DNA from: Paramacrobiotus richtersi
Lineage: Eukaryota; Tardigrada; Eutardigrada; Parachela; Macrobiotidae
Direction of reading: 5' to 3'
DNA length: 26,494 bases
NCBI GenBank assembly: GCA_034698045.1
Contig: JAQGAU010000540.1
Coordinates: 1 to 26,494, forward strand
Notes under the pieces: generated by a model
What the model was told of the DNA's origin: nothing
Seen by the model: only the letters and a program-made list of their open reading frames with translations
Databases searched by the model: none
Translations under genes and position numbers: made by a program
Part shown: positions 9,501 to 18,477 of the stretch, one piece after another
How positions within the stretch are numbered: position 1 is the stretch's first letter
Layout: each line of letters begins with the position of its first letter

Positions 9501-10321
9501 CGGTTACTAATTTACAGTACGAAACATTTGGCTCGCCATTCTGTATTTCTCTGATGGCAACAGCTACGGTATTTGCATACACGTGAGTTCCGAATCTTCC
9601 GATAACGTGTTTCATGCTTCGTATTTTTGGGTCAGAGGAAATGAATTTATTAGCGTGTGATCCAGCATCCTGGGGTTGGAGTCCGACCATAATCAGGTCG
9701 TGTACGGGCAGGAAGACTGCGGTGAAAAATTACTACTGTACAAAACCAGGTGGCTTTCACTTCGATAGAACAAACGATCAAGCCCACTGTCGTGTTGTAT
9801 CTATATCTTGTGACTTGTGAGCATCCTATCACAACTGACTTGTGCATAGGAATGGACGGATGGATTGTCGATGTACACTCAAAACTCAAAACCTACTGTA
9901 TATCTACTTACATCTATATTCGTGCATTCTGTATGCCATGTGGGGATTTGTAATATTTAACGAGCTCGCATTGTTTTGCTGCAGCATCCACTGTGGAAGC
10001 AAACTCCACGAACATCGACGCGGGTACCAGTAGTGGAAGTATTTCTGGAATGAAGTCAGATATCAAACGGGAAGACAATATTTATCATCTTCGAGACCTA
10101 GGCCAGAACGCGAGTCTCGAGGAGACTACCGTGCTGCAAGTAAGGAACAGCGTCAAACTATGGCGTCTCCAGTTTTCGGATTCCATAAAGTTCGGATCGG
10201 CTTTCGGATTAAGCGCGTTCTGGGTTGTACATTATTTTCTGCGGATCTAATTCTTTTAACATGTGTTGTGCAGGAAATACATAGTGTGCCTGACTGTGAG
10301 TCAACATATTTTGACTGCTAA
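3586..10321 (+). CDS. Secreted Ig-domain protein, five-exon model
   Basis: The model has five exons: 3586-3760, 6730-7177, 7267-7385, 9985-10139 and 10274-10321 (TAA). The phases chain without conflict (1, 2, 1, 0), giving 945 nt or 314 residues. Every junction has GT and AG: AAG|GTATG, TTTTTTCAG|CT, CAG|GTAATC, TTAACAG|AA, CCAG|GTATAA, TGCAG|CA, CAA|GTAAGG and GTGCAG|GAA. Exon 1 begins with a signal-peptide-like segment (hydrophobic GLLLVYALHCGLC, residues about 11-23). Exon 2 carries the Ig fold. Exons 3 and 4 encode a Ser/Thr/Asn-rich hydrophilic tail with several N-glycosylation sequons, and the last exon is a 15-residue end (EIHSVPDCESTYFDC). I found no transmembrane helix, so the product is either secreted or I have missed a symmetric phase-1 exon in the 2.6-kb third intron. 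Joining exon 1 and exons 4-5 to exon 2 is inference from phase only. Confidence 0.5.
4031..4404 (+). pseudogene. Possible broken coding segment in intron 1
   Basis: Two overlapping open frames read like ordinary protein but in different phases. The first, from the ATG near 4046, includes RFEKIEIYIDSNNRPAES and LGEALQRAETPF. The second, from about 4191, includes DIDLSHVKFASHETADF and KLNQVINRFKQSS and ends at 4404. The second frame opens right after CCCCTTTCAG, so either a splice acceptor or a frameshift could connect them. No family is recognised. It may be a decayed gene or mobile-element fragment inside the first intron of the Ig gene, or chance open reading. Confidence 0.22.
5119..5349 (+). 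CDS. Unrecognised 76-codon ORF
   Basis: An ATG-initiated frame with a purine-rich/pyrimidine-ending codon pattern encodes a basic N-terminal half (RKFQKKERKPRS) and a beta-strand-like second half (NVTVGNRFALRVFYVLF, RVRVYWFVEL). It lies inside the first intron of the Ig-domain model. Its phases do not fit as an extra exon of that model, since no phase-1 acceptor/donor pair surrounds it. There is no recognisable domain. It may be a small gene, an exon of something else, or chance. Confidence 0.2.
   Translation: MVSVHDRPRVYLHVPRKFQKKERKPRSTFATSDSVQNVTVGNRFALRVFYVLFNQRPDAARPIRVRVYWFVELTSR
5350..6476. other. Intron 1 sequence without supported gene
   Basis: AT-rich intronic sequence of the Ig-domain model. 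Only short open frames without domains are seen, including a 63-codon minus-strand frame at 6200-6391. Confidence 0.4.
6477..6510. repeat. 34-bp perfect palindrome
   Basis: The sequence starting CTGAGTTTCTTTTAAAA is followed immediately by its exact reverse complement, with no spacer, giving 17-bp arms. It lies about 220 bp upstream of the Ig exon, in the intron. It can extrude as a hairpin in DNA or RNA. No flanking duplication was seen. Confidence 0.95.
6730..7177 (+). CDS. Ig-like (V-type) domain exon
   Basis: This 448-nt exon lies between a T-rich tract ending in TTTTTTCAG and a CAG|GTAATC donor. It encodes an Ig-like domain. The B-strand cysteine is in LNLPCSPR, the core tryptophan in IEYWSEHG, and the F-strand signature in SSSAGNYVCVV (the S/D-x-G-x-Y-x-C pattern). 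About 100 residues separate the two framework cysteines, longer than a standard V domain. The insert holds further cysteines (GACLAG, SAACQ), and another pair follows the F strand (DECRF, GKCRS), so extra disulfides are likely. At least five N-glycosylation sequons (NLT, NRT, NTS, NGT, NDS) indicate an extracellular location. Ig domains of this kind occur in cell-surface recognition and secreted immune or adhesion proteins, and I cannot name the orthologue. It is the best supported part of the 3586-10321 gene. Confidence 0.75.
7671..8741. mobile_element. Non-autonomous DNA transposon with long inverted repeats
   Basis: The left end (about 7671-7832) reads GGGAGTATCTGTAACGTGG, then GTGG-rich sequence, and ends with AGTTAGCCGAAACAGTTAAT. 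The right end (about 8577-8741), reverse-complemented, reads GGGTGTATCTAAAACGTGG, then GTGG-rich sequence, and ends with AGTTAGCCGAAATAGTTGAT. The arms are therefore about 165 bp, diverged but collinear. The interior (about 740 bp) has no transposase ORF. It contains repeated CGCTTGAAATC(A) motifs and an AATCAAATTTGATT palindrome near 8069-8082. I could not find a clean target-site duplication, so the superfamily is not assigned. The element sits in the third intron of the Ig-domain model. Confidence 0.75.
8896..9042 (-). CDS. Exon-like segment of unrecognised minus-strand gene
   Basis: After an AAATTTCGCAG acceptor, the minus strand has an open phase-0 segment rich in coding-like codons. It contains FPSAPISGASVQQVIYQ, LIKPAVYDAFAVYTTYAG and IYGFWMSEFHRRR. 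A donor is unclear: CGACAG|TGC and TTTGT|GTACAT are both weak. It lies downstream of the exon-like segment at 9484-9716, and a GTAACC donor there (exon end 9508) would join the two in phase 0. I recognise no family. The gene would be nested, in opposite orientation, within an intron of the Ig-domain model. Confidence 0.33.
9221..9243. repeat. Palindrome with 11-bp arms
   Basis: ATGTACTCTCT and AGAGAGTACAT flank a single C. A second small hairpin (arms AAGAGAT and ATCTCTT, loop GCCCT) lies at 9441-9459. Both are within non-coding sequence between the two minus-strand exon-like segments. Confidence 0.85.
9484..9716 (-). CDS. Exon-like segment of unrecognised minus-strand gene
   Basis: The acceptor TTTTTCACCGCAG opens a frame with 2 nt of a split codon and then 77 codons including the stop at 9484. 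Coding quality is good (VFLPVHDLIMVGLQPQDAG, HVIGRFGTHVYANTVAVAIR, IQNGEPNVSYCKL). It either terminates at the TAG at 9484 or is spliced at TTA|GTAACC (9508) to the segment at 9042-8896. An in-frame ATG at 9690 could alternatively be the start. Family unknown. Confidence 0.35.
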
Positions 10322-11080
10322 CATTGATGTTTCGAATACGAATAGGCATCAGCAAAGCATGAGATGCCCTTTGATTATGAGTATCTGCTGTTTATATGAA
10401 TATTCCGAATAATGTACGTTTATGCCGCACCTTACACTTGTGGTCTGAGTTTAAAGATTGAACTTGTTGAAATCTTTCCAGTGTGTCTTATGATGGGTCA
10501 CGGCTTCGTAGCAATTAAATCCAGGTACGGTATACTACCTATCACCTATGATAGCTGTAGTTTAGAGCGACACGATGAAGATAGGCTTCGCGAAACATGC
10601 TCCGGAGGTGGCTGCATGTTCCAACCATATTTTCGATAAGCTTCGACACTTTATCGTATACACATGTGTCTGATGTGAATTCGAGAACCAACGTTACTAT
10701 TTATTTTTTTTATTATTTCTATGTGTTGTTCGAATCCGTGGTAGGTATGAAAATTATCAAACTACGCAAATTGATAATGCTGGCTCAACTGCAGCTCGTA
10801 ACCACTACCAGATTGCTGACGTACTAGCTGATTGTAAAAACTACCTGACTGTTTTTCGTGTGGGTTCTGCGGTAACCGGTCGCCGATGTCGCATATACTG
10901 TGATGTACCTCCCAGTCCAGGAACTATGACCAGCGGTTGAACAAACCGGTCTGTGTGGTAATCTCGTCCAGCAGAAGTGAAGCATGTTTGCTGAAACTTC
11001 TGCAATTAATTTGCTTTTAACGTTTTACTGCTTTCTTAAACATTTGTCTATAGGCTTATGATCGTATAAGTCAAAATAAA
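10322..11080. other. Downstream region, no supported gene
   Basis: This follows the proposed stop of the Ig-domain model. It holds only short open frames. An AATAAA hexamer at 11075-11080 is a possible poly(A) signal for that model but is 750 bp away, so the link is weak. Confidence 0.35.
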
Positions 11081-11082
11081 TC

Positions 11083-11210
11083 TTATTCACCATCGGAAGG
11101 TGGTATCGAACGAAAGTCCACCCATGTCCGTACGGGAGGCGAATTCACCAAATCGGGCACAGTTATTAACATCTGGCGAATCTGTGCGATTCCTTCCTCA
11201 ATCGTAGTTT
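11083..11210 (-). CDS. Terminal exon, PX-domain C-terminal-like
   Basis: A CTCCTTTCCAAG acceptor is followed by a phase-1 exon of 128 nt ending in TAA at 11083. The peptide has TIEEGIAQIRQML, then ITVPDLVNSPPVRTWVDF and RSIPPSDGE. The pattern amphipathic helix, then P-x-L-x-x-S-x-x-V-x-x-F/W, resembles the last helices of PX (phox homology) domains, which bind membrane phosphoinositides in sorting nexins and related trafficking proteins. Candidate earlier PX pieces on the same strand are at 11590-11649 and near 11372-11412. The PX call is by pattern only. The exon call rests on the clean acceptor, coding-like codons and stop. Confidence 0.4.
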
Positions 11211-11589
11211 CTTGGAAAGGAGCGGAAAGGGCACTTTAGTTTAACTTATTCAGATTTGCAGAACATATCGATATGCACGTCAACCTAACACCAACACCAA
11301 TTTACCAAGTGCATTCTTCAGGGGATATTAAAGTTTTTTGTTAATCATATAATTAATCATATTTCGTACTCTTAGTATGACGAATCTTGCCGGTAAGGGA
11401 TCCTGCTCTAAAATTAAAATTTAATTTTGAGATCGCGTTCTAAAAGAATTAATCACAGAGCGAAAAAGAGCTGGGGCCTGGGTGAGTTATGATTATTTTG
11501 GGATCATATTATTAAAACCGTTTTCGCAGTTAATACAGTAAACAATGCTATGGATTATTGGCAAAAGAAGATCAGTCTGTATTACATAC

Positions 11590-11649
11590 CGATGACCATC
11601 GTCCGAATCTCGTGTCGCATTTTCGAGTAGATCGCGTTTCCAACACAAA
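11590..11649 (-). CDS. Possible PX-domain exon (R-W/Y-S-x-F region)
   Basis: A 60-nt phase-0 segment lies between TGTTTAG and CATCG|GTATGT on the minus strand and encodes FVLETRSTRK followed by CDTRFGRWSS. PX domains have a strand ending in a Y-x-V/I-x-x-T pattern and then R-R-Y-S-x-F, which binds the phosphoinositide 3-phosphate, and TRFGRWSS sits where that would be expected. The next downstream open segment (about 11372-11412, QDPLPARFVILR, after TTTTAG) could supply the proline-rich loop. Phases to the terminal exon at 11210 do not close with these sites, so at least one boundary or exon is wrong. Confidence 0.25.
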
Positions 11650-12329
11650 CTAAACATTATATATTCGGAAATGCGTTAATAAGTAATGGATACAGTTCAA
11701 CTTTTATCGATTCTGGTTAAAACCGCACAAATACACTGTACTGCAACCTAGAGAGGGCTTTATAATGGTCAGGGTAATATATGGAACGCCTATGGGAATA
11801 CTGGATTCTGTGGAAGAACGTTATCAGAGGAGGTCATTCATCTTTCACAGGCCATGCAATCATAATACTTTTATGAGCCTCAGCTTTACGTGTTATACCG
11901 AAGAACCAAGTATTTGATAACGGGAGTTATGTTTCCAGCTGTCAGTAAACAATTTCCGCATAGACTTGAAGTGACCCATACATCAAACGGTCACAACTTG
12001 TCGCTGAATAGTGCCTGCAACAGACAACGAAATTGCATTCCTCCAGTGTCACGAAATGTACGAGCTACGAGGCGAGCAAAAGAACGGACAATCCGGTGTG
12101 ATAATAACTTATTTTTTTACTTTGAATTAAAACCACAAATTATTTCACAAAGGAGGAGACACTTCTACAATAACGAACAACACGACAGCTAATTTCTAAA
12201 CAGAACTAAAATGTTACAACCAAACTCCCACGGAATTACCGCCCATTGGCGCCGTAAAGCCAGAAGCAATCGAATGAATAGCTTAATTAATAAAGCATAC
12301 CGCGCATGCTGCCAGTGCAACAATTTCAC

Positions 12330-12493
12330 GCGGGCAGACGTCGTGGTGGATGATTGCGCTGCCGGGATTTGGCAGCGCGCCCATGGGGGAATCGCCATGG
12401 CCGGTGTCTCGAGGTTGCTGTGCACCGGTGTGATCGAGGTGACCGGACTGGGCGGCACTTCGCTGCTCTCTTCCCGTGGATACCAGAGCGTGT
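12330..12493 (-). CDS. Exon-like segment, Pro/Ser/Thr-rich
   Basis: The minus strand here is markedly richer in G+C than its surroundings, with third positions mostly G or C in one frame. It contains QDTLWYPREESSEVPPSPV, TSITPVHSNLETPAMAIPPW and QIPAAQSSTTTSARV. Candidate boundaries are TCTTCAAG|AC (start 12493) and CCCGC|GTGAAA (end 12330), giving 54 codons plus a split codon. The composition suggests a disordered linker. It could belong to the same minus-strand gene as the PX-like exons to its left. The plus-strand open frame over the same bases is judged a shadow. Confidence 0.38.
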
Positions 12494-12957
12494 CTTGAAG
12501 ATCTTCAGTTTAATGCTACCTTGATCACGGATTGACACGTGACTTTCAGCAACGCTCCATCCAGAAGCAATACCATGAATAAATAACCGAAAGACGCTGT
12601 CTAAATGCATACATTAACCGCGATGCAAGAATTACTCTATATAATGACGCATTTCCATGGCGCAGTTCCGCAACAGATTTTAGTTACTGTTTTCAGAAAT
12701 CTGCTGGTTTGCTTACTACTATCCACAAAACGATGTCATTTACAATTTCATCCGATCTGAATTTTACCTGTAACCACTAACCAGAGTACTAATGTCCCAA
12801 TTTTGGTCGGCTACATTCTCATTAGGCCGGGCCGGGCTCTATATGTACGGAGTACTTTAAGACAGTTAGTAAATAGTAAGCATTTTATTGGGCAAAATCC
12901 ACCGACACAAAAAACCAGTGCACAGGCACATACAGAGACACTACAAGGTAAAAATTA

Positions 12958-13257
12958 ATGGCAAATGTCGGGGAAAAAACCATTATCACCACCCCGATTA
13001 GTACGAGAAACAGACGGGAAAGTGCCCAGAATAGCGGCAGCGTTGCCTTTAACAACAGCCAAGCCAAAACGATTCTTAATAAAAGAGGTCGAGTGAGGCT
13101 CCCCTGTCAGTCTGCGGATCTTCCTTCCCATAACCTGAGTCAACTCGACGAAGGCCGCATCGCATTAGTAACTAGTGTAGATCGTACTCGTAATATGCAT
13201 CGTCTAGCTGTACATGTACATATATCACTATCCATAATACCGATTAGTTATGACTGA
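12958..13257 (+). CDS. Unrecognised 99-codon ORF, coding-like
   Basis: An ATG-initiated frame has a strong purine-N-pyrimidine codon pattern through about codon 75. It is hydrophilic and rich in Asn, Ser and Arg (STRNRRESAQNSGSVAFNNS, NLSQLDEGRIALVTSVD). A donor-like GTAACT near 13170 suggests it could be an exon rather than a complete gene. The complementary minus-strand frame (12955-13143, with RFGLAVVKGNAAAILGTFPS) mirrors the codon pattern and is an alternative coding strand. That strand would place it upstream of the other minus-strand exon-like segments. I cannot decide which is real, and no family is recognised. Confidence 0.3.
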   Translation: MANVGEKTIITTPISTRNRRESAQNSGSVAFNNSQAKTILNKRGRVRLPCQSADLPSHNLSQLDEGRIALVTSVDRTRNMHRLAVHVHISLSIIPISYD

Positions 13258-14580
13258 TCCTTGTGTAACGATCTCTTTTTCTCCCTGATGCAGTTTAATT
13301 ATATACATAGTTAATATAACCAACTGTGTGCCGATACTGTGCTGGACGTAACTACCTATGAGTGTAAAGAGTGTATTTACGTCTTCTGTGGCTAATTGTG
13401 AGTGCATATGGTACCGCGCTTATCTCATCGTTCAACATTAAATTCCGTGTGAACACGTGTGCGCTCTGGTTCTGACTCATACGCATGACCGCAAAATGTC
13501 GTCCAAATTTCAAAACAAAGCAACAGCTTTTGACAGCAAACCCTTTTTTTAAATAAATAATATAATGATAAAAAGGTGAAACAGACCATTTGGCAGCAGG
13601 AAAAGGTATCACTTGTTGTGTGATTATAGTTCGGTTTGGCTTCTCTGTTGTTTTATAGCCTTTGTACGAACATATCATAACACTTATGCACATAATAAAC
13701 GTAAAACAATATACTGATTCACCGTAAAATTAGCATAGTCGTCATAATGTCAATGCCACAATGAGACACGTGTGTAAAGTGAAAAATGGCATAAACATTT
13801 CACGCTCGTTAAGTTGAATATCATTATAATTTTTGGGTATGAGGCACAAATCGGTCCAGTTGCATGCTGGAACTGCAAAATTACAGTACTTGCCACAGGG
13901 ACATACTATACTGCCACTTGCGTTTTATGTCGATGCATTCCTGTCTGTGGCTGTCACTGCTAGCAGGAGAAATCACACAACATAACACGCTCTAAACAGT
14001 AGAAGTCGGGTGGAGAACAACCGGAGAAACGTAAAAAATGTCGTTTGAGTTCTTGTTGTAGGTCTTCCACCCGGCAGTGGTCGCCCAGCACCGACATAAA
14101 GTGTGAGCTGCAAGAATGCCGGTCTTTACCACGTACGTATGCACAGCAGCGCTGCTAACAATTTTTCACTTGCATTTTTCTGCTGCATAATTTTCACTGA
14201 TAAGGGACACCTGCATGAGTGATGGATGGCTGCCGTTAAACAGCTGAACCAATTTTTGTGAATGAAATCCGCATAGTATGATTATTGACCAGAAGTACTG
14301 TTTTCGCTGTCTACTGTTTTTTGCCCATAAATCCGGCATAGAGAAGATCTGACTGCATTACACTTATGTATTAATGGTTATATATTAAGAGTGTCATTCC
14401 CATTTTTTCCCAGTTAATCAACATTTATCAGTTTATCGGTGTGTGGGACGATTTGCCTATTTCACCTAAGGCATACATTGTACGTAAATTGTAATATTTA
14501 ATTTCTGTTTATTTACCACAGTTATTTAGATTATCATAGTGGTTCTGCATGTTCTAGCCGCGGATTACGTCATCGTTACG
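13258..14580. other. Intergenic region, mostly no supported gene
   Basis: AT-rich, with short open frames only. An exon-like piece at about 14060-14133 on the plus strand (acceptor TTGTTGTAG, donor CCAC|GTACGT, peptide SSTRQWSPSTDIKCELQ) may be an upstream exon of the gene at 14581, but I cannot place it. Imperfect inverted arms GTCGGGTGGA (14005) and TCCACCCGGC (14066) flank it. Confidence 0.35.
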
Positions 14581-17374
14581 ATGCCATCCAAAGCCAAAGT
14601 CCCTGAAACGATTTACGTGGAGCACCAACATCCACATGTAAGTGCATTGATTGCCGCTTTTAGGGGTTTCTCGGCTACATTCGTATCGAATTTTCCGAAA
14701 CTATTCGGAAGTGTGTAATCAATATCTGTAAATATCTGAATAGTAAAAGCACAATAAATACTAAAAATAAAATAATAAATAATGAAATAAAACAACATAA
14801 TAAATAAGAACATATATACAAGGTAAAGTGAAGTTTTGGTTTCCGTTCTGCGAATTTTGGAATAAAAGTTGGCGTTTTAATTACTGCATGTTAAAAAAAG
14901 ACAAAAAATATTGATGCATGAACGAAACTGTTGCAATCCAGCCGACGCTGGTTTTTCTCGTCATTTCACATGTGTTTTATGTACATGGATTATAATTATG
15001 ACGGCAGGCAATCATCCACGCGATTTATACCGGAGAGATATTCTACGGCCCACTTCGCTCGCGGTGGCAAAAATTCGCATATCGCATGTCCTCCTTACCG
15101 AGGGGGAAAAATCTCCTGTTGATTCTGATAATCGTATGGGGTTTGTGATACTGTATATTTCACCGGTGTTTTGACGAAGTATCCGAAATTATCAATTTCT
15201 TGCAGGCTCTGGTCATCACCGCCGTGGCCTTTAGCGTTAGTGGACAGAAAATCACTAAGGATGGTCATCAGTTCGCGGTGAAGGAATCTGGACTCGCTCA
15301 GGATCGGTACAACGAGATGATGGAAGTGATTAACAACATTAGTAAGTAACATCATTTTACCAATTTAGTGTACGAGAAAAGACAAAATGTGACAGATCTC
15401 GGTATATATGGTGCAGAAAATAAATAAACTTCAAAGTTATTAACGATCAAAAATTTCTATTTATTATTATGAAAATATGATCTCAAAAATCTTATCAATA
15501 TTCAGAAGCAAAAATACGAGAACTGATGACACGATAATCGATCGTAAGAGGAAAGTTTCCGTTTCTTTCTCAAAATATTAAAGCTTACCGTTACAGAAAC
15601 GAAGTACCCTGTGTGTACAATGTACATACTCCAAAAAAACGTATAATATTATACAAATATGGTACTCCTGTTCACTTTGTACTTCAAACAGCATTGCCGT
15701 TAGCTAGGCGTATACGTACGTATTCTAGATCTTGGACTTCGGTCGCACGTGCAGCGCATTATGTCTAGCGTTACATGAACTGCTCTAGTTACGGTTTCCG
15801 GTTCAGCAGTATCCTACTGTACACCGTGATGGGATGCGGTGGGATCTGCATCCCAGCACGATTCTGAGCAGTCATTTGGCAGGCTTTTTTTATGGAGTCC
15901 CTTTTCAAGAGCTTATAGCTGTTATTGCATGCCTGCTTGATCGATTGAATGTGTTTCATTTCATATTTATAAAAGAATTGATCTTACTTGGTCTTCGTAA
16001 ACATAAACAAAATTTCGTTATTATTAGAACGAACAAAATACTTCTACATGCGGTGAAAATATTTTACTCGCTTACATCTCTGTACGGAAGTTAACTTCAA
16101 AGAGATTTTACCATTTGTAGTGGTTGCAAAATAAAACGTATAGCTATACGCTCCGTGCATTTAAAAGAATTTTTTGATATGGCCCTCATGTTTGTGCGAA
16201 TATCCCCTGATGGATAGATAATCAACCGAAGCGGAGCGAAGGTCCTCTATACTCAGCGCAAATGGGTTTTGATATCTGTCCGTCCTTCTGTCGGTCGGTC
16301 AGTATAAGTATTATTATTATTTTTCGATTTATGTAATAGTAATACATTATAAATGTAATGACTTTTATATTGTCATAGTTTACTATCCTGTTGCGCTGTG
16401 TGCACTTCCTTCGCTTCGGTCTTTCAGTGCCCGCAATCAGCGAGTGCACTTTCCTAGTTTACTTATCGGGTGTTTAACCGTGCTATCCATTCCGCGACCT
16501 TCAACTTGTGAACGCAAGCGGAAAACGTTCTGAACGGCGTGTCCCCAGTAAACTCCAGAATTTCGGTCTTTTCAATCATTTGAATACAGTCGAATGAAGA
16601 AATTTTCTCTAGTGGCTTTTTGAAGTGCCCGTAGCACAGAAACTATAGCTGCAATTTTCTACATTTTCCGAATTGCGTAAAAAATTCACAATGAAAACAT
16701 TGCGTAAAAAGCTCATCTTCCGGTTCGGGCGGTGTGGGACACCGCCCCAGTATTTCTCTCTGGCATCGGTTTTGTAAGGAACGCGCTAGCTGCCATACTG
16801 AAGAGGGGGAAAAGTTAAAAGCGTTCAGGAACTCACAGGAAAGAAGGTTTTTGGGTGAATTTGTAGTGCTGTTTTGAATAGCCAAAGTATCGCACACTGC
16901 ATGCTATCAAGGGGTGAGGGTTAATCTGTTGTTCAATGAAGCTCGATTTGCAATTTATCCTGTTTCGAAGTAGATTTCAGTGGATAATTCCGTTATGCAT
17001 TGGAATTTCAAACGCTTTTTCCTGTTTTTCTCGAATTTTTAACGGAAGTGACATATGTACAGTCTGGCAAAGCTAATGACGCATGGAGTCCATACTGTAC
17101 TCGAATGTTAATCCCGTTTTGTACATTGACAGGCAAGATCGTACAGGACCATGCTCACCTTCATGAGGCAACACCGCGCTATCCAGCAACGATTCCGGCT
17201 AGTGCCACTGTGCCGGACTCGGAGCGCCTCCCAACCACCACGATGCAGACCGTAACTTATGGCATGCCTGTCCGGGAAACAACTACCGGCAAGATAGCAC
17301 GCCGCCGAACTAAGCCAGCCCACAATGCAACCGGTCCGATTCCCGCTTATCTGCTGCCATACAAGCCAGGCTAA
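14581..17374 (+). CDS. Unrecognised three-exon gene
   Basis: The exons are 14581-14637, 15206-15341 and 17133-17374 (TAA). The phases agree (0, then 1) and give 435 nt or 144 residues. Splice sites are good: CACAT|GTAAGTG, TTTCTTGCAG|GCT, ATTA|GTAAGT and ATTGACAG|GC. The middle and last exons are clearly richer in G+C than the AT-rich introns. The protein starts MPSKAKVPETIYVEHQHPH. A hydrophobic stretch, ALVITAVAFSVSG, follows, then a helical part (DRYNEMMEVINN) and a Pro/Thr/Arg-rich C-terminal half (SATVPDSERLPTTTMQ, RETTTGKIARRRTKPAH). The hydrophobic segment at residues 20-32 could be a signal peptide if the true first exon is a different, shorter one. I recognise no domain. The 1.8-kb second intron could hide further exons. 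Confidence 0.5.
15342..17132. other. Long intron of the 14581-17374 model
   Basis: AT-rich. A short GC-rich hairpin (arms GGGCGGTGT and ACACCGCCC, loop GGG) lies at 16727-16747. A minus-strand open frame of 84 codons (16643-16897) spans it but shows no recognisable domain. Confidence 0.4.
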
Positions 17375-18477
17375 AACGTGCAGCACGTGACGCTTTCCGG
17401 CGTCGAAGTTGGGAACCGCACATATGCATGGATCTTATACATTGGACAGGACGTTAGCTGCCATTGTTTTTTTGCGGTGATACTCTCTTATACGTAGTTT
17501 TCAATTGAATAATTTTTTATTAGGAATCGTGCTTTTTATTTGCTCACGTAATTGTATTTGCTGACCATGACGGATGAAATTGCTTTGTTTACTGTTTCTA
17601 AACTTTACTGAAAGTAACAAGCATAGTGTGTACTGTACGTTATTAATGGAAGTTCCTAGCAGTTAAAAAAAGCAACGCTCCGTTAAATCAAAAACAGATC
17701 TGCGATTCAGCCATGCGTGAAGTTCTTTACCGTCGAAAATGGCAAATACACGTGTGCAACCAGTTGACAGAGTGCGATAAGATAACCGGTAAGTTGGTAA
17801 CAGAAACCGCAACAAATCATTGCCACGCTCAAACAGTAAACTCGCAAACATCAAGCCAATACATAGTACATACTGGCCAAACCGGAAATGATTCACCATC
17901 GTTATTTGGTCATTTAAATGAAAGCGTTTTTGCTCACCTCATTTGAGAGTGTATTATCATTATGTAGGTTGTATGCAATGGTAATAATTAAACAATCAAG
18001 TTATGCGCAAATACAACGGTGCTTTTTAATTAGTTTTGTTTTATACTCACTTATTCAGATAAACAGCTGTAAGATCGCACAACATTATTATCAATAACTT
18101 CTATAATCTGCAACATAGCGGGTCACAATTACACTACGACCTCTTGGCCGTATGACAGAAAAAGTCTCGTCAAGGTGGAAATAACTAATATAGTCCTATT
18201 TACTGATATACGTAAGTGAAGCGTATAAATGTAAATAGATTATAGTGCAGAAGCTCTGTTTATATACGTTTACATTGGCCAGATAATGGAAAGTGTACTC
18301 GTCGACAAGAACGTACGTTTTTTTCTCATGTGATCACTGGAGCTCGAGCGGTAGTACGAGGCCTTTGAAATCCTCTCGAGTTGTACTGGTTTTTGATCTT
18401 GTAAGACAAAAACGTGTAGCCTTTACGGACACAGATCCAGCAATCCTCCTGAAGATGTCAAAAGAAAGCCTTATGAT
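17375..18477. other. Intergenic region, no supported gene
   Basis: An open frame at 17713-17946 contains a perfect donor-like CCG|GTAAGT (at about 17788), but I see no matching acceptor or family. The rest is AT-rich non-coding sequence before the start of the duplicated block. Confidence 0.4.

Noticed and set aside
12211-12498. Plus-strand 95-codon frame
   Set aside because: The high third-position G+C belongs to a minus-strand frame over the same bases. The plus frame has no domain or splice support.
17713-17946. Plus-strand ORF with a consensus GTAAGT inside and an Ig-like NGKYTCA in another frame
   Set aside because: The Ig-like frame meets a stop five codons later and no acceptor matches, so it is probably chance.
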